Positions 1 to 5,382 of a DNA stretch of 5,698 nt are shown in pieces. The first letter of the stretch is position 1, and every line of letters begins with the position of its first letter. The notes beneath the pieces were generated by a model, which was given only the letters and a program-made list of their open reading frames with translations, was not told where the DNA came from and did not search any database. Both the position numbers and the translations under genes were made by a program. The stretch lies in the NCBI GenBank assembly GCA_027334785.1, contig DAHWQF010000237.1:1-5698 (forward strand), read 5' to 3'. This stretch comes from Acidimicrobiaceae bacterium (GTDB taxonomy: Bacteria > Actinomycetota > Acidimicrobiia > Acidimicrobiales > Palsa-688).

Positions 1-147
1 TCGGCCCAGCGAAGGGCGCTGCCTTGGCGGTCGGCGTCGGCTAGCACCACCTTCTCGCCTGAGCTGGCCATTGCCCACGGCGAAGTAGACGGCCGTGGTC
101 GTCTTGCCCACCCCTCCCTTGAGGGCAGCAACGGCGATCACGGTCAC
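1..147 (-). CDS. ParA/MinD-family ATPase, N-terminal part (partial, apparent frameshift)
   Basis: This is the beginning of a ParA-type P-loop ATPase, a family that partitions plasmids and chromosomes or positions cellular cargo in the cytoplasm. Reading the minus strand from GTG at 147 gives VTVIAVAALKGGVGKTTTAV, the deviant Walker A motif KGGVGKTT that defines the family. After about 24 residues the frame breaks: the continuation typical of ParA (SSGEKVVLADADRQGSALRW, with the DADRQGS motif normally seen as DxDPQGS) is one frame over. Removing one base from the CCC run at 74-76 joins both parts into AVAMASSGEKVV. The gene runs out of the window at position 1, so the rest is unseen. No ParB partner is visible. 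A promoter -10 sits just 7 bases before the GTG, with no Shine-Dalgarno, suggesting a leaderless message. Family assignment is firm; whether the break is real is not known. Confidence 0.85.
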   Translation of the reverse strand, partial: MTVIAVAALKGGVGKTTTAVYFAVGNGQLRREGGASRRRPPRQRPSLGR

Positions 148-154
148 GAGAGAA

Positions 155-163
155 ATCGTATCA
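155..163 (-). promoter_or_regulatory. Extended -10 promoter element for the ParA gene, leaderless
   Basis: On the minus strand TGATACGAT reads as an extended -10 (TGn followed by TACGAT). The last base is 7 bases before the GTG at 147, so transcription would begin at or next to the start codon. No Shine-Dalgarno lies between. No convincing -35 is seen at the usual distance. Leaderless genes are common in actinobacteria; the assignment here is inferred from spacing. Confidence 0.45.
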
Positions 164-176
164 GTAAATCAGCAAC

Positions 177-206
177 TCCGTAGTAACGCAGATACGGATC
201 TCCGTA
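177..206. repeat. Cluster of three TCCGTA half-sites, possible operator
   Basis: TCCGTA occurs at 177-182 and 201-206 and its complement TACGGA at 193-198. The last two form a perfect inverted repeat with a 2-base centre; the first two form an inverted repeat with a 10-base centre; the two TCCGTA copies are direct repeats 24 bases apart. The cluster lies upstream of the ParA promoter in the divergent intergenic region, where an autoregulatory operator or a partition-protein binding site could lie. Function is inferred from position and symmetry only. Confidence 0.4.
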
Positions 207-285
207 AGGCTCGCTCCGAGGCACGAGCCGCACTGGCCGGCTGAAGGTTTGGGTCCGAGCCCTTTTTGCCATGACCGGCTACCCC

Positions 286-322
286 TTGACAGGTCCCGCG
301 AGACGCGCGATATTAACTATCG
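286..322 (+). promoter_or_regulatory. Candidate promoter of the secreted-protein cassette, with an inverted repeat over the -10
   Basis: A perfect -35 hexamer TTGACA lies at 286-291. AT-rich sequence follows, with TATTAA at 311-316 as a possible -10 (spacer 19, slightly long) in otherwise GC-rich DNA. An inverted repeat CGATA-N5-TATCG at 308-322 covers the -10, which would suit a repressor site. The element lies about 60 bases upstream of the first cassette gene and is the best promoter candidate in the gap. Confidence 0.4.
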
Positions 323-379
323 TAGTAGCTATTGGCCTAGTTCCCCCACCACTTGGTGCGGGGCTCGAGGGAGGTCGCG

Positions 380-910
380 GTGGTGGGCAAGGGTGTACCG
401 GGCCGGGCCCTACAGGCGGCGGTAACCGTTCTTTTCCTAGTGACCGGCCCGGTGCTGTTGTCAACCGTCGCAAGCGCACGCTCACTGCCGAGCGCGCCTG
501 CGAGCTCCTCCGACTGCAACGGCTCCGTGTGCGAGTACGTCCAAGGTTCGGGCACCCAGGTCACCGACTGGGAGACCACCGCCTACGCAGCCTCGGCGAC
601 CTGCACCTACGCCAACTTCTGGGTCAACTACGTCCTGAAGCGCCAGTCGAGCCAACAGTGCGTCGCCGGCGGCACGCAGCTGCGTTCGGACTGGAAGAAC
701 AATTATGCGGACCAGTTTCCCGGCGGCTCTGACAACCAAGAGAAGTTCATGAGTAGCGAGACCTACTGGCCGGCTGGGAGCGGGGGCTCCTGGAAGACCT
801 ATAGTGGCACGGGGGTTGGCGGTGCCTTCAGCTTCATGAACATCAGCCCGGCATCGGGTCAACCCGTGTCCTCCGATCTCAACACCTGGGACTCAGCATG
901 CACGAATTGA
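380..910 (+). CDS. Secreted cysteine-containing protein, unknown function (cassette gene 1)
   Basis: I do not recognise this family. From the GTG at 380 the product is 176 residues. The N-terminus is a clear Sec signal peptide: short basic start (GKGVPGR), hydrophobic core at about residues 11-28, and a likely cleavage after TVASA near residue 33. The mature part is small and polar with five cysteines (about 46, 51, 75, 94 and 174) and many Trp/Tyr/Asn residues, as in compact disulfide-bonded extracellular proteins. The segment with C-x4-C followed by EYVQGSGTQVTDW is its most recognisable motif. The start was chosen because AGGGAGG at 368-374 lies 5 bases before GTG 380 and 8 before GTG 383, which is equally possible; an upstream in-frame TTG at 353 lacks such a site and would spoil the signal peptide. 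The stop overlaps the start of the next gene by 13 bases, implying coupled translation. Confidence 0.7.
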   Translation: MVGKGVPGRALQAAVTVLFLVTGPVLLSTVASARSLPSAPASSSDCNGSVCEYVQGSGTQVTDWETTAYAASATCTYANFWVNYVLKRQSSQQCVAGGTQLRSDWKNNYADQFPGGSDNQEKFMSSETYWPAGSGGSWKTYSGTGVGGAFSFMNISPASGQPVSSDLNTWDSACTN

Positions 911-1498
911 CCCGTCCTTCGCGCCACACTTTGTGGTCCGTGACAGTAGGTTGTGGCCTCATGGCAGCGGCATCCCTTGCTGTAGGGCTCCTCTTGTCGG
1001 GAGGCGACGGCCTGGCGACGGCCTCAAACGTCCAACTGACGGCGCCAGCGGCTACAACAACCGTCAGCCGACCTGCAGTGCCTACAAGCGTTCCACCCCT
1101 GGCCGATAGCGTGGTGCAGGCCATCAACTCTCAGGGTAACGGTAACAGCCTGGTGCAACCTTCGCTTTCCGCGGCCGCCACGGCAGTGGTGAGCCAAGCG
1201 ACAGCTGAGGGTACGACGCTCGCCGGGTTCCCCTCCGGGTCCGAGATCATGGGCGCCAGCCTAGAAACGTTCACTTCGAGCCTCTACCCGCAAGGTGTGC
1301 TCGTCTGGGCAATCGAGGTCGATCCTGCTGGAGGCATCCCCTCCTTTGGCCAGCCTCTTGGTTACACGGGGACAGTCACACCACAAAACTACATGGTCGA
1401 GTTCATAAACGCCCGTAACGGGGGCGGACTTGGGCGGCACATCGGGTACGTCTGCCTCATTGCCTGCTCTTGCACCTGTCCCGGGTAACGGCACTTGA
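898..1498 (+). CDS. Exported or membrane-anchored protein, unknown function, apparent C-terminal frameshift (cassette gene 2)
   Basis: The ATG lies inside the end of the preceding gene, so translation is probably coupled to it. The product starts with a basic stretch (HELTRPSRH) and a hydrophobic segment at about residues 12-33, a signal peptide or single anchor, followed by a Thr/Ala/Pro-rich linker and a folded domain with SLYPQGVLVWAIEVDP and NYMVEFINAR. As written the frame ends at 1488 with an unlikely tail rich in cysteine (VCLIACSCTCPG). Removing one G from the five-base run at 1420-1424 instead gives NGADLGGTSGTSASLPALAP and a stop at 1496-1498, for about 199 residues with normal composition. 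The repaired end overlaps a further start by 4 bases. I see no catalytic motif. No family is claimed; the export prediction is solid, the repaired end is inference. Confidence 0.6.
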
Positions 1499-1674
1499 AG
1501 ATTGGCAGTCTGGGAAATAAGGTGTGGCCCGGCGCTGCGGTGTCCGTCGCCGTCAGTGTCCTTTCGTCCTCCTCTCTCCGCCACTCGCTAGCTGCAGATG
1601 CTGCGACCTCGGCAGTCGGGGTCGAGAAACGGGCGCTCATACCGGCAATGTCGTTGTACAGAGCCCCTCCGTAA
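1495..1674 (+). CDS. Small membrane or secreted protein, 59 residues, unknown function (cassette gene 3, tentative)
   Basis: This short frame opens with TTG at 1495-1497, overlapping the repaired stop of the preceding gene as TTGA, a form of the common 4-base translational-coupling overlap. It encodes about 59 residues beginning MKIGSLGNKVWPGAAVSVAV: a basic start and a hydrophobic stretch (about residues 10-24), then SSSSLRHSLAADAA, which could be a signal-peptide end or the outer side of a small anchor. It ends at TAA 1672-1674. Third-position GC is roughly two thirds, compatible with coding but not decisive. There is no obvious Shine-Dalgarno, so expression would depend on coupling. It fills what would otherwise be a 217-base gap inside the cassette. 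It could be a chance frame or the beginning of a longer gene cut by another frameshift. Confidence 0.35.
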   Translation: MKIGSLGNKVWPGAAVSVAVSVLSSSSLRHSLAADAATSAVGVEKRALIPAMSLYRAPP

Positions 1675-1715
1675 CCCGATGGTTAGGTCTACTGAGCACA
1701 CGAAGGAGAGGATCA

Positions 1716-2488
1716 ATGTCACCACAACAAGCGAGGAGTACAGCCACGCGTCACGTTAGCCGTCGCCTCCTGCTATTCGCCTGCTGCCTCGTCGGACTTT
1801 CGTTCATGGCGCAGCTGCCAGTATGCTTGGCTTCTGCAGCAGAGCTTCCAGACCACTTCTGCGTCAGACACAACTCCTCCGGCTCCCCCACCGGCGAGCG
1901 CCTCTCTCTCGGCGTGGCAAGCGTGGGCAGCAGAGCAGCGCGCTAGCATGACCGCGACGCTGAGCCAACTTACGAGCAGCTCGCTAACGCCAGGCTGTTC
2001 TTTGCAAACCGCGCAAGTAGAGCCGGTAACCTCTAATGGGCAGTACGGCATACCGAGTGGCATAGTCTTCGACGTCGGTTTGCTAACTTTGGATTGCAGT
2101 CGCGCGCTGGCTGCCTCGGCACCCCCAGCTGTGCCTACGTCCACTGTCGGCGCGGCGACCGCTGGGCCCGATACCACGACCGAGTGCCCAAATTCAATCA
2201 TCCGGGTATTATGCGAGCGCGTACGATGGTTGGGTGTGCATCGGTGTCTACTCACTAAACAGCTCAGATCTGGCAGCCTCCTACGTCAACACCTCAGGGT
2301 CCAATGTGACTGGCACGCTCACAATGAAAGGTGGCACTAGCGGCAGCAGTCACTGCATCTCGGCCATTAACTCTAAGAGTGGGACCCTTAGCCCGGGTCA
2401 AGGTTTTGGAGTAATTTACCAACCAACCGCCTCAAACTATTATGGATCGTATTGGTCATTGGGTGGCTCGGTCTGCGACCAGTTCTGA
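1716..2488 (+). CDS. Secreted protein, unknown function, split by two apparent frameshifts (cassette gene 4)
   Basis: The ATG at 1716 follows a strong ribosome site (GAAGGAGAGG at 1702-1711, 4 bases away). The first frame encodes a long signal peptide: an Arg-rich start to about residue 18, a hydrophobic core (RRLLLFACCLVGLSFM), and a likely cleavage near CLASA. The frame then runs into an implausible tail and stops at 1946. The next frame, continuous from about 1820 to 2200, gives a Ser/Thr/Ala/Pro linker, then SAWQAWAAEQRASM and three cysteines; the third frame carries SSGYYASAYDGWVCIGVYSL through to GGSVCDQF at 2488 with three more cysteines. Dropping one base near 1848 and one from CCC at 2187-2189 joins all three into a single protein of about 256 residues. 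The C-terminal part is rich in Ser, Gly, Asn, Tyr and Val, suggesting a beta-rich extracellular domain. Family unknown; unity of the three pieces is inferred from composition and continuity. Confidence 0.6.
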
Positions 2489-2590
2489 GCACTTTGCTGG
2501 GTGACACCTTGCCCCACGCGGCCTCATGCCAAGGCTGGGTTATCGCGACAGATCCGCTGCGAGGGGGAGCTCCGACCATGCCGACGAGCG

Positions 2591-3388
2591 CTAGCCCCGC
2601 AACTGCTGCGTGCTGATGACCTGGCCTGCGGGATTTAAGAACTCAAGGTTGTCGAAGGTTGTGAAGTCGCTCGAGGTCAGGTAGGTAACGTACCAGCCGT
2701 TCACTACCTGCACTTGGGATGCCACATTGCCATCTGCGTTAGCGAGCGCCACCATGGTCGTACCGAGGGGTGCCTGTCCGAACTGTATGGTGTAAATCTG
2801 CCCGGTGGGAGACGACCATTCCGCGGTTTGCGAAAGAGGCCCAACTAACGCTTGGCCCTGCTGTGAAGCGCTCAAGGGTTCCGCGAGCGAACCGGCAAAT
2901 GCGACGTCGCAACCCCCGGTGTCCGCGTGGCTGGAGCCTGGCGCCGGCGAGCCGTTTGGGTTCGTCAGCGTAAGGGTCTCGCAGGAACCGGCAGCCAAGT
3001 TGTTGGCGTTGCCATTGTGGGAGAACACTGTCAGCACTGTCCCTTCCGGTCCAGCCGCGGTGACCCGCAAGACGGTGCCGGGTACGGCCAAGGGGTCTAC
3101 AGATCCGACGATCGACTGAGCGGGTGCCAGCGCTTGGCCGACATTGGCGGAGATTGCTGATGGTGACAGGGCGCCAGTGGCCGCGGCGACCCCCGCCCCG
3201 ACGCCTACCGTGCCGGCGAGCAAGGCGCCGATGATGGCGGGGCGGCGCCAGCGGCTCTTCGGCGATGTTTTGACTGGCTCGGCAGCGGGCAGGCGGGCAA
3301 GGAAAACCTCGCGGGCCCAGACGTAAGCAGCATCATCGGCATCGGGGACAACACCCATCTGCCGAACTAGCTCAATTTCGTCCATCAT
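2591..3388 (-). CDS. Anti-sigma-like single-pass membrane protein with large extracytoplasmic domain
   Basis: The 265-residue product has a short acidic cytosolic N-terminus (MMDEIELVRQMG, about residues 1-45, with DDAAYVWAREVFLARL probably helical), basic residues KSRWRR just before one membrane segment at about 50-73, and a roughly 190-residue outer domain. This N-terminus resembles actinobacterial proteins encoded next to ECF sigma factors (MDEIxLVR-type). No zinc-binding HxxxCxxC of classical ZAS anti-sigma factors is present. The outer domain has just two cysteines (about 136 and 160), which could form a disulfide, and ends in a Thr/Phe/Asn-rich stretch (TTFDNLEFLNPAGQV). The start at 3388 was chosen because AGGAGG (3400-3395) is 6 bases away and the ATG overlaps the sigma stop as ATGA; ATG 3385 is also possible, and GTG 3406 is unlikely. 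Expected role: hold the sigma factor inactive until an outer signal arrives. The role is inferred from gene order and topology. The 2489-2590 gap beyond its 3' end separates it from the convergent cassette and shows only a weak CCTTG/CAAGG stem (2508-2533), not a clear terminator. Confidence 0.72.
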   Translation of the reverse strand: MMDEIELVRQMGVVPDADDAAYVWAREVFLARLPAAEPVKTSPKSRWRRPAIIGALLAGTVGVGAGVAAATGALSPSAISANVGQALAPAQSIVGSVDPLAVPGTVLRVTAAGPEGTVLTVFSHNGNANNLAAGSCETLTLTNPNGSPAPGSSHADTGGCDVAFAGSLAEPLSASQQGQALVGPLSQTAEWSSPTGQIYTIQFGQAPLGTTMVALANADGNVASQVQVVNGWYVTYLTSSDFTTFDNLEFLNPAGQVISTQQLRG

Positions 3389-3951
3389 CGCTTTCCTCCT
3401 AGGCACGTTTCGATAACAGTTGGCCCGTCGGTCAAGCCCTCAAGCTGGTTGCGGAGAGCAGTGCGCGCTCGGTGCAACCGGCTGCGAGCAGTGCCGGCGG
3501 GGATGCCGAGCACTAGCGCTGCTTCGGTTGGCGTTAGCTCCTCCCAGGCGACGAGTAGCAGGACTTCGCGGTCGTCGGCAGGCAGGACCTTCAGTGCCGC
3601 CACGACGCTCGGCATGTTCGCACTGGAGACGAGGCGTGCGTCGACATCAGGCCACGGGTCAGAGCTGGGCTCGGCTTCAAGGGCAGCGGGGTGCCGGCGC
3701 CAATGAGACCGGACCCGGTTCCTGGCGATGCCGAAGAGCCACGGCCTGGCGCTCTCCCAGGCGGTGTTGAAGTGTGCCCGATCGCCGAACGCTGCTAGCC
3801 AGATATCGGACAGGAGGTCTTCGGCGGGCGTTTGGCCAACGCGGCGCGCCAGGTACTTGTATATCGCCCGCTCGTGACGTCGGACCAGCTCAACGAACGA
3901 CGACGGGTCCCCGGCGCTAGATCTCCTGATCAGCTCAGCATCGCTTTCCAT
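3385..3951 (-). CDS. ECF-family RNA polymerase sigma factor (sigma-70 group 4)
   Basis: A 188-residue alternative sigma factor that would direct RNA polymerase to a small set of promoters. Region 2 spans about residues 18-87: SFVELVRRHERAIYKYLARR, then AEDLLSDIWLAAF (the conserved DxxSDxW-type core-binding helix) and ARPWLFGIARNRVRSHWRR (the -10 recognition and melting helix). Region 4 spans about 113-170 with the helix-turn-helix ELTPTEAALVLGIPAGTARS followed by RLHRARTAL. Length and domain order are normal for a minimal ECF factor, with no extra C-terminal domain. The start ATG at 3951 has GAGGGAG 5 bases upstream. It is the first gene of a two-gene operon, its stop overlapping the start of the anti-sigma-like gene (ATGA), so the two are made in linked amounts. 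Its target promoters, possibly including its own, are not identifiable by eye. Confidence 0.93.
   Translation of the reverse strand: MESDAELIRRSSAGDPSSFVELVRRHERAIYKYLARRVGQTPAEDLLSDIWLAAFGDRAHFNTAWESARPWLFGIARNRVRSHWRRHPAALEAEPSSDPWPDVDARLVSSANMPSVVAALKVLPADDREVLLLVAWEELTPTEAALVLGIPAGTARSRLHRARTALRNQLEGLTDGPTVIETCLGGKR
3395..3400 (-). promoter_or_regulatory. Consensus Shine-Dalgarno inside the sigma gene for the anti-sigma-like gene
   Basis: AGGAGG on the minus strand lies within the last codons of the sigma gene, 6 bases before ATG 3388 and 9 before ATG 3385. A perfect site here suggests that the membrane protein is translated efficiently and fixes its start, ruling out the upstream GTG at 3406. 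Confidence 0.75.
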
Positions 3952-4298
3952 TGCTGCTCCCTCATGTTGCCCATCTTGTACTGGCTAGTAGGAGGCTTAG
4001 CGTTCGCAACTGGCTTGGGTCTGCTCGACTCAGTGGGGATCGCTGCTCTGCCGTGGTGAACCGTGACCCCCCGTCATTGGAATGACCTCGGAGGAACTGC
4101 GGGAGCTGCTCTGTAACGACGCCCCTCGGGCTATTCCCCGTCGGCGTGGCCGTGTCAAGGGGCAAGAAGCGGTGGAAGGGCTCGGCGAAGCAGAGCCGTT
4201 CACTTCGCCTCGGGACTACGGGGCGCTCGTGCCGAGGCGCTGCTGGACCGCTGACACCAGGAGGCAGTTGGCAAGGCGGGGGCCTTTGTCATAACGTG
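3952..4298. other. Intergenic region upstream of the sigma operon
   Basis: This stretch lies between the sigma operon and the next minus-strand gene. It must carry the sigma operon promoter on the minus strand; TTGCGA with downstream TACTAG or TACAAG (around 3978-4011) is present but the spacings are poor, so no promoter is called. The only long open frame is 4082-4294 on the plus strand, described separately. Confidence 0.4.
4082..4294 (+). CDS. Doubtful small ORF, 70 residues
   Basis: From ATG 4082 the frame encodes MTSEELRELLCNDAPRAIPR and then a strongly basic, Arg-rich protein ending RRQLARRGPLS. There is no Shine-Dalgarno before the ATG. It opens divergently from the sigma operon and its TAA stop lies within the first TGTCATAA repeat. 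The N-terminal helix-like TSEELRELL looks protein-like, but high-GC DNA readily produces Arg-rich open frames. It may be a chance frame or the remnant of a lost gene. I recognise no family. Confidence 0.2.
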   Translation: MTSEELRELLCNDAPRAIPRRRGRVKGQEAVEGLGEAEPFTSPRDYGALVPRRCWTADTRRQLARRGPLS

Positions 4299-4304
4299 TC
4301 ATAA
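4287..4304. repeat. Tandem TGTCATAA direct repeat at the end of a gene
   Basis: TGTCATAA occurs at 4287-4294 and again at 4297-4304, start-to-start distance 10 bases, about one helical turn, with CG between. I noticed no other copy of this octamer on either strand of the window. The second copy covers the stop codon of the minus-strand gene at 4299. Two identical short sites one turn apart suit a protein-binding site, for example for a recombinase or regulator, but function is unknown. Confidence 0.5.
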
Positions 4305-4982
4305 GCAGCCGGCCACGGCCCCGCGGGTGCCGCTAGCCGATGGTGGCGTCAACGACTTCACGACCTTGAGCAATGAGCAGGAGCGATCCCTTAAAAGCGG
4401 CAGGGTAGTGCCGTTCAGGGTCACCTGCACCTCGGCGGCGCAATTCCAGCCTTGGAACCGGTAAAGCGGCTTGCGCTGGCTCCTGGGGTGGAAAGCCAGG
4501 ATGTACAGGAGTTCGTTCTCATGACAGAAAGCCGGTTTCGTTGTCGGTAAGGAATTGAGGACCCTTGTTACGTGGGCCTCGGCGGTGCTCGATAGCGCCA
4601 CCGTTACAGATCCTGAGGACGGGCTTGCGACTGACACGAACCTGAACACAGTGAGCCGCCCGAGAAAACCCTGGGGTACACGTGCGGCACTCCGGCGCAC
4701 GACCTGTGAACACGAGCCATTGTGAACACGAGATACCGTCTTGAAGGGGTAGAAAGCGGGTGAGCGCTTTAGACTCTCCCGTGCACCCACCTGACCCACC
4801 GGGAAGGTGGGTGCTCGGGAGGCCAGGGCGGCCGCATGGCTCGGTGACAGCAACGGCAGGGCACGAGGGACGCCGAGATGACTAGCGGCCGATCCAACGC
4901 CCACCAAAGCAAGAGCAACAAGCACGCTAGAGAGGGCGCGGCCACTACCCTTGAACTTGTCTTCTTGGTACATGGCTCTCAT
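4299..4982 (-). CDS. Exported or membrane-anchored cysteine-containing protein, unknown function
   Basis: The product of 227 residues has a basic N-terminus (YQEDKFKGSGR), one hydrophobic segment at about 16-34 that is either a signal peptide or an anchor, and an outer domain with five cysteines (about 91, 153, 181, 202 and 226). The recognisable core is FCHENELLYILAF, then GWNCAAEVQVTLNG and DRSCSLLKVV. An aromatic strand followed by a Cys-containing strand and a second Cys resembles small outer domains seen in uncharacterised actinobacterial exported proteins, but I cannot name a family. The frame appears intact. ATG 4982 gives the longest form; ATG 4973 (224 residues) is equally good or better because a candidate -10 ends only 3 bases before 4982. 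Neither start has a good Shine-Dalgarno. The gene ends in the TGTCATAA repeat, so its last residues may have been set by a junction there. Confidence 0.65.
   Translation of the reverse strand: MRAMYQEDKFKGSGRALSSVLVALALVGVGSAASHLGVPRALPLLSPSHAAALASRAPTFPVGQVGARESLKRSPAFYPFKTVSRVHNGSCSQVVRRSAARVPQGFLGRLTVFRFVSVASPSSGSVTVALSSTAEAHVTRVLNSLPTTKPAFCHENELLYILAFHPRSQRKPLYRFQGWNCAAEVQVTLNGTTLPLLRDRSCSLLKVVKSLTPPSASGTRGAVAGCL
4785..4812. repeat. Nested inverted repeat with two competing stems
   Basis: ACCCACC occurs twice (4785-4791 and 4794-4800), and its complement GGTGGGT once at 4806-4812. Either copy can pair with the complement: the near copy with a 5-base loop, the far copy extended to a 9-base perfect stem (4783-4791 with 4806-4814) with a 14-base loop. 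The element lies within the coding sequence of the minus-strand exported protein, about 170-200 bases after its start. It may be only a coding-sequence coincidence, but the pairing is exact. Confidence 0.45.
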
Positions 4983-4985
4983 CTC

Positions 4986-5016
4986 AAGATATGTGCTTAG
5001 GCAGCGCGGGGGTCAA
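4986..5016 (-). promoter_or_regulatory. Candidate promoter of the 4299-4982 gene
   Basis: On the minus strand TTGACC (5016-5011) and TATCTT (4991-4986) are separated by 19 bases, near the sigma-70 pattern though slightly long. A start point about 6-7 bases downstream would fall between ATG 4982 and ATG 4973, favouring the shorter protein with a very short leader. Confidence 0.35.
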
Positions 5017-5018
5017 CC

Positions 5019-5382
5019 GTGCAAGCCTTGAGTCGAGGCTGTGCTCTCCGCGAGCGCCGCCTCGTTGTACCACCTTGCGTGTCATTTGCCGAGACGGGCG
5101 GCCCCCGCACCGCCATAGAGGCCCTGTGGCTGTCCCGCGCCGGGGGCCGTATGAGCGCGAGGGCCGTCGACCTCGCCGTCCGGCGCCTCGCCGCCGATGC
5201 CAGGCTCGAGCTTTCAGCTCACACTTTGCGCCACACCGCCCCTCACGAACCTGGTGCGCTCGGGGGCGGACGTGGTCGTGGTGGCCGAGATCGGCGGCCA
5301 CCGCCGACTGGACACCGTCCGGCGCTACAGCCTGCCCTTGGAGGCCGACAGGGACGCCGCCTTGGAAGCCCGTCTTGGTTGA
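5019..5382 (+). pseudogene. Tyrosine recombinase (phage-integrase family), C-terminal remnant
   Basis: The frame from 5019 gives EALWLSRAGGRMSARAVDLA followed by VRRLAADARLELSAHTLRHT, which is the approach to the second catalytic arginine in tyrosine recombinases (H-x-x-R in HTLRH). There the frame breaks; the next frame carries TNLVRSGADVVVVAEIGGHR and DTVRRYSLP, containing the GGH box and the tyrosine nucleophile, then an ending typical of the family. Taking one C from the CCCC run at 5239-5242 yields HTLRHTALTNLV and restores the order H-R-H-Y. The N-terminal DNA-binding domain and the first catalytic Arg and Lys are absent, so the gene is truncated as well as frameshifted and should not recombine DNA unless the missing part lies elsewhere. 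The first 20 or so residues from 5019 do not look like the family. Such enzymes move integrative elements, so the remnant suggests past insertion nearby. Confidence 0.8.

Noticed and set aside
271..732. Plus-strand open frame of 153 residues starting before cassette gene 1
   Set aside because: Its Arg/Gly-rich product has no export signal or motif and it overlaps the well-supported secreted protein at 380-910 in another frame.
482..862. Minus-strand open frame opposite cassette gene 1
   Set aside because: Arg/Ala/Gly-rich shadow of the real gene, typical of high-GC antisense frames.
1773..2255. Minus-strand open frame of 160 residues opposite cassette gene 4
   Set aside because: No recognisable domain; the plus strand has a strong ribosome site and signal peptide and continuous composition after frame repair.
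3420..3770. Plus-strand open frame opposite the sigma factor
   Set aside because: Arg-rich antisense of a firmly identified sigma factor.
40..4337. Six GCTAGC palindromes (40, 1587, 1942, 2590, 3794, 4332)
   Set aside because: More than I would expect by composition (about two), but unevenly spaced, mostly inside genes and without shared flanks, so not a credible system.
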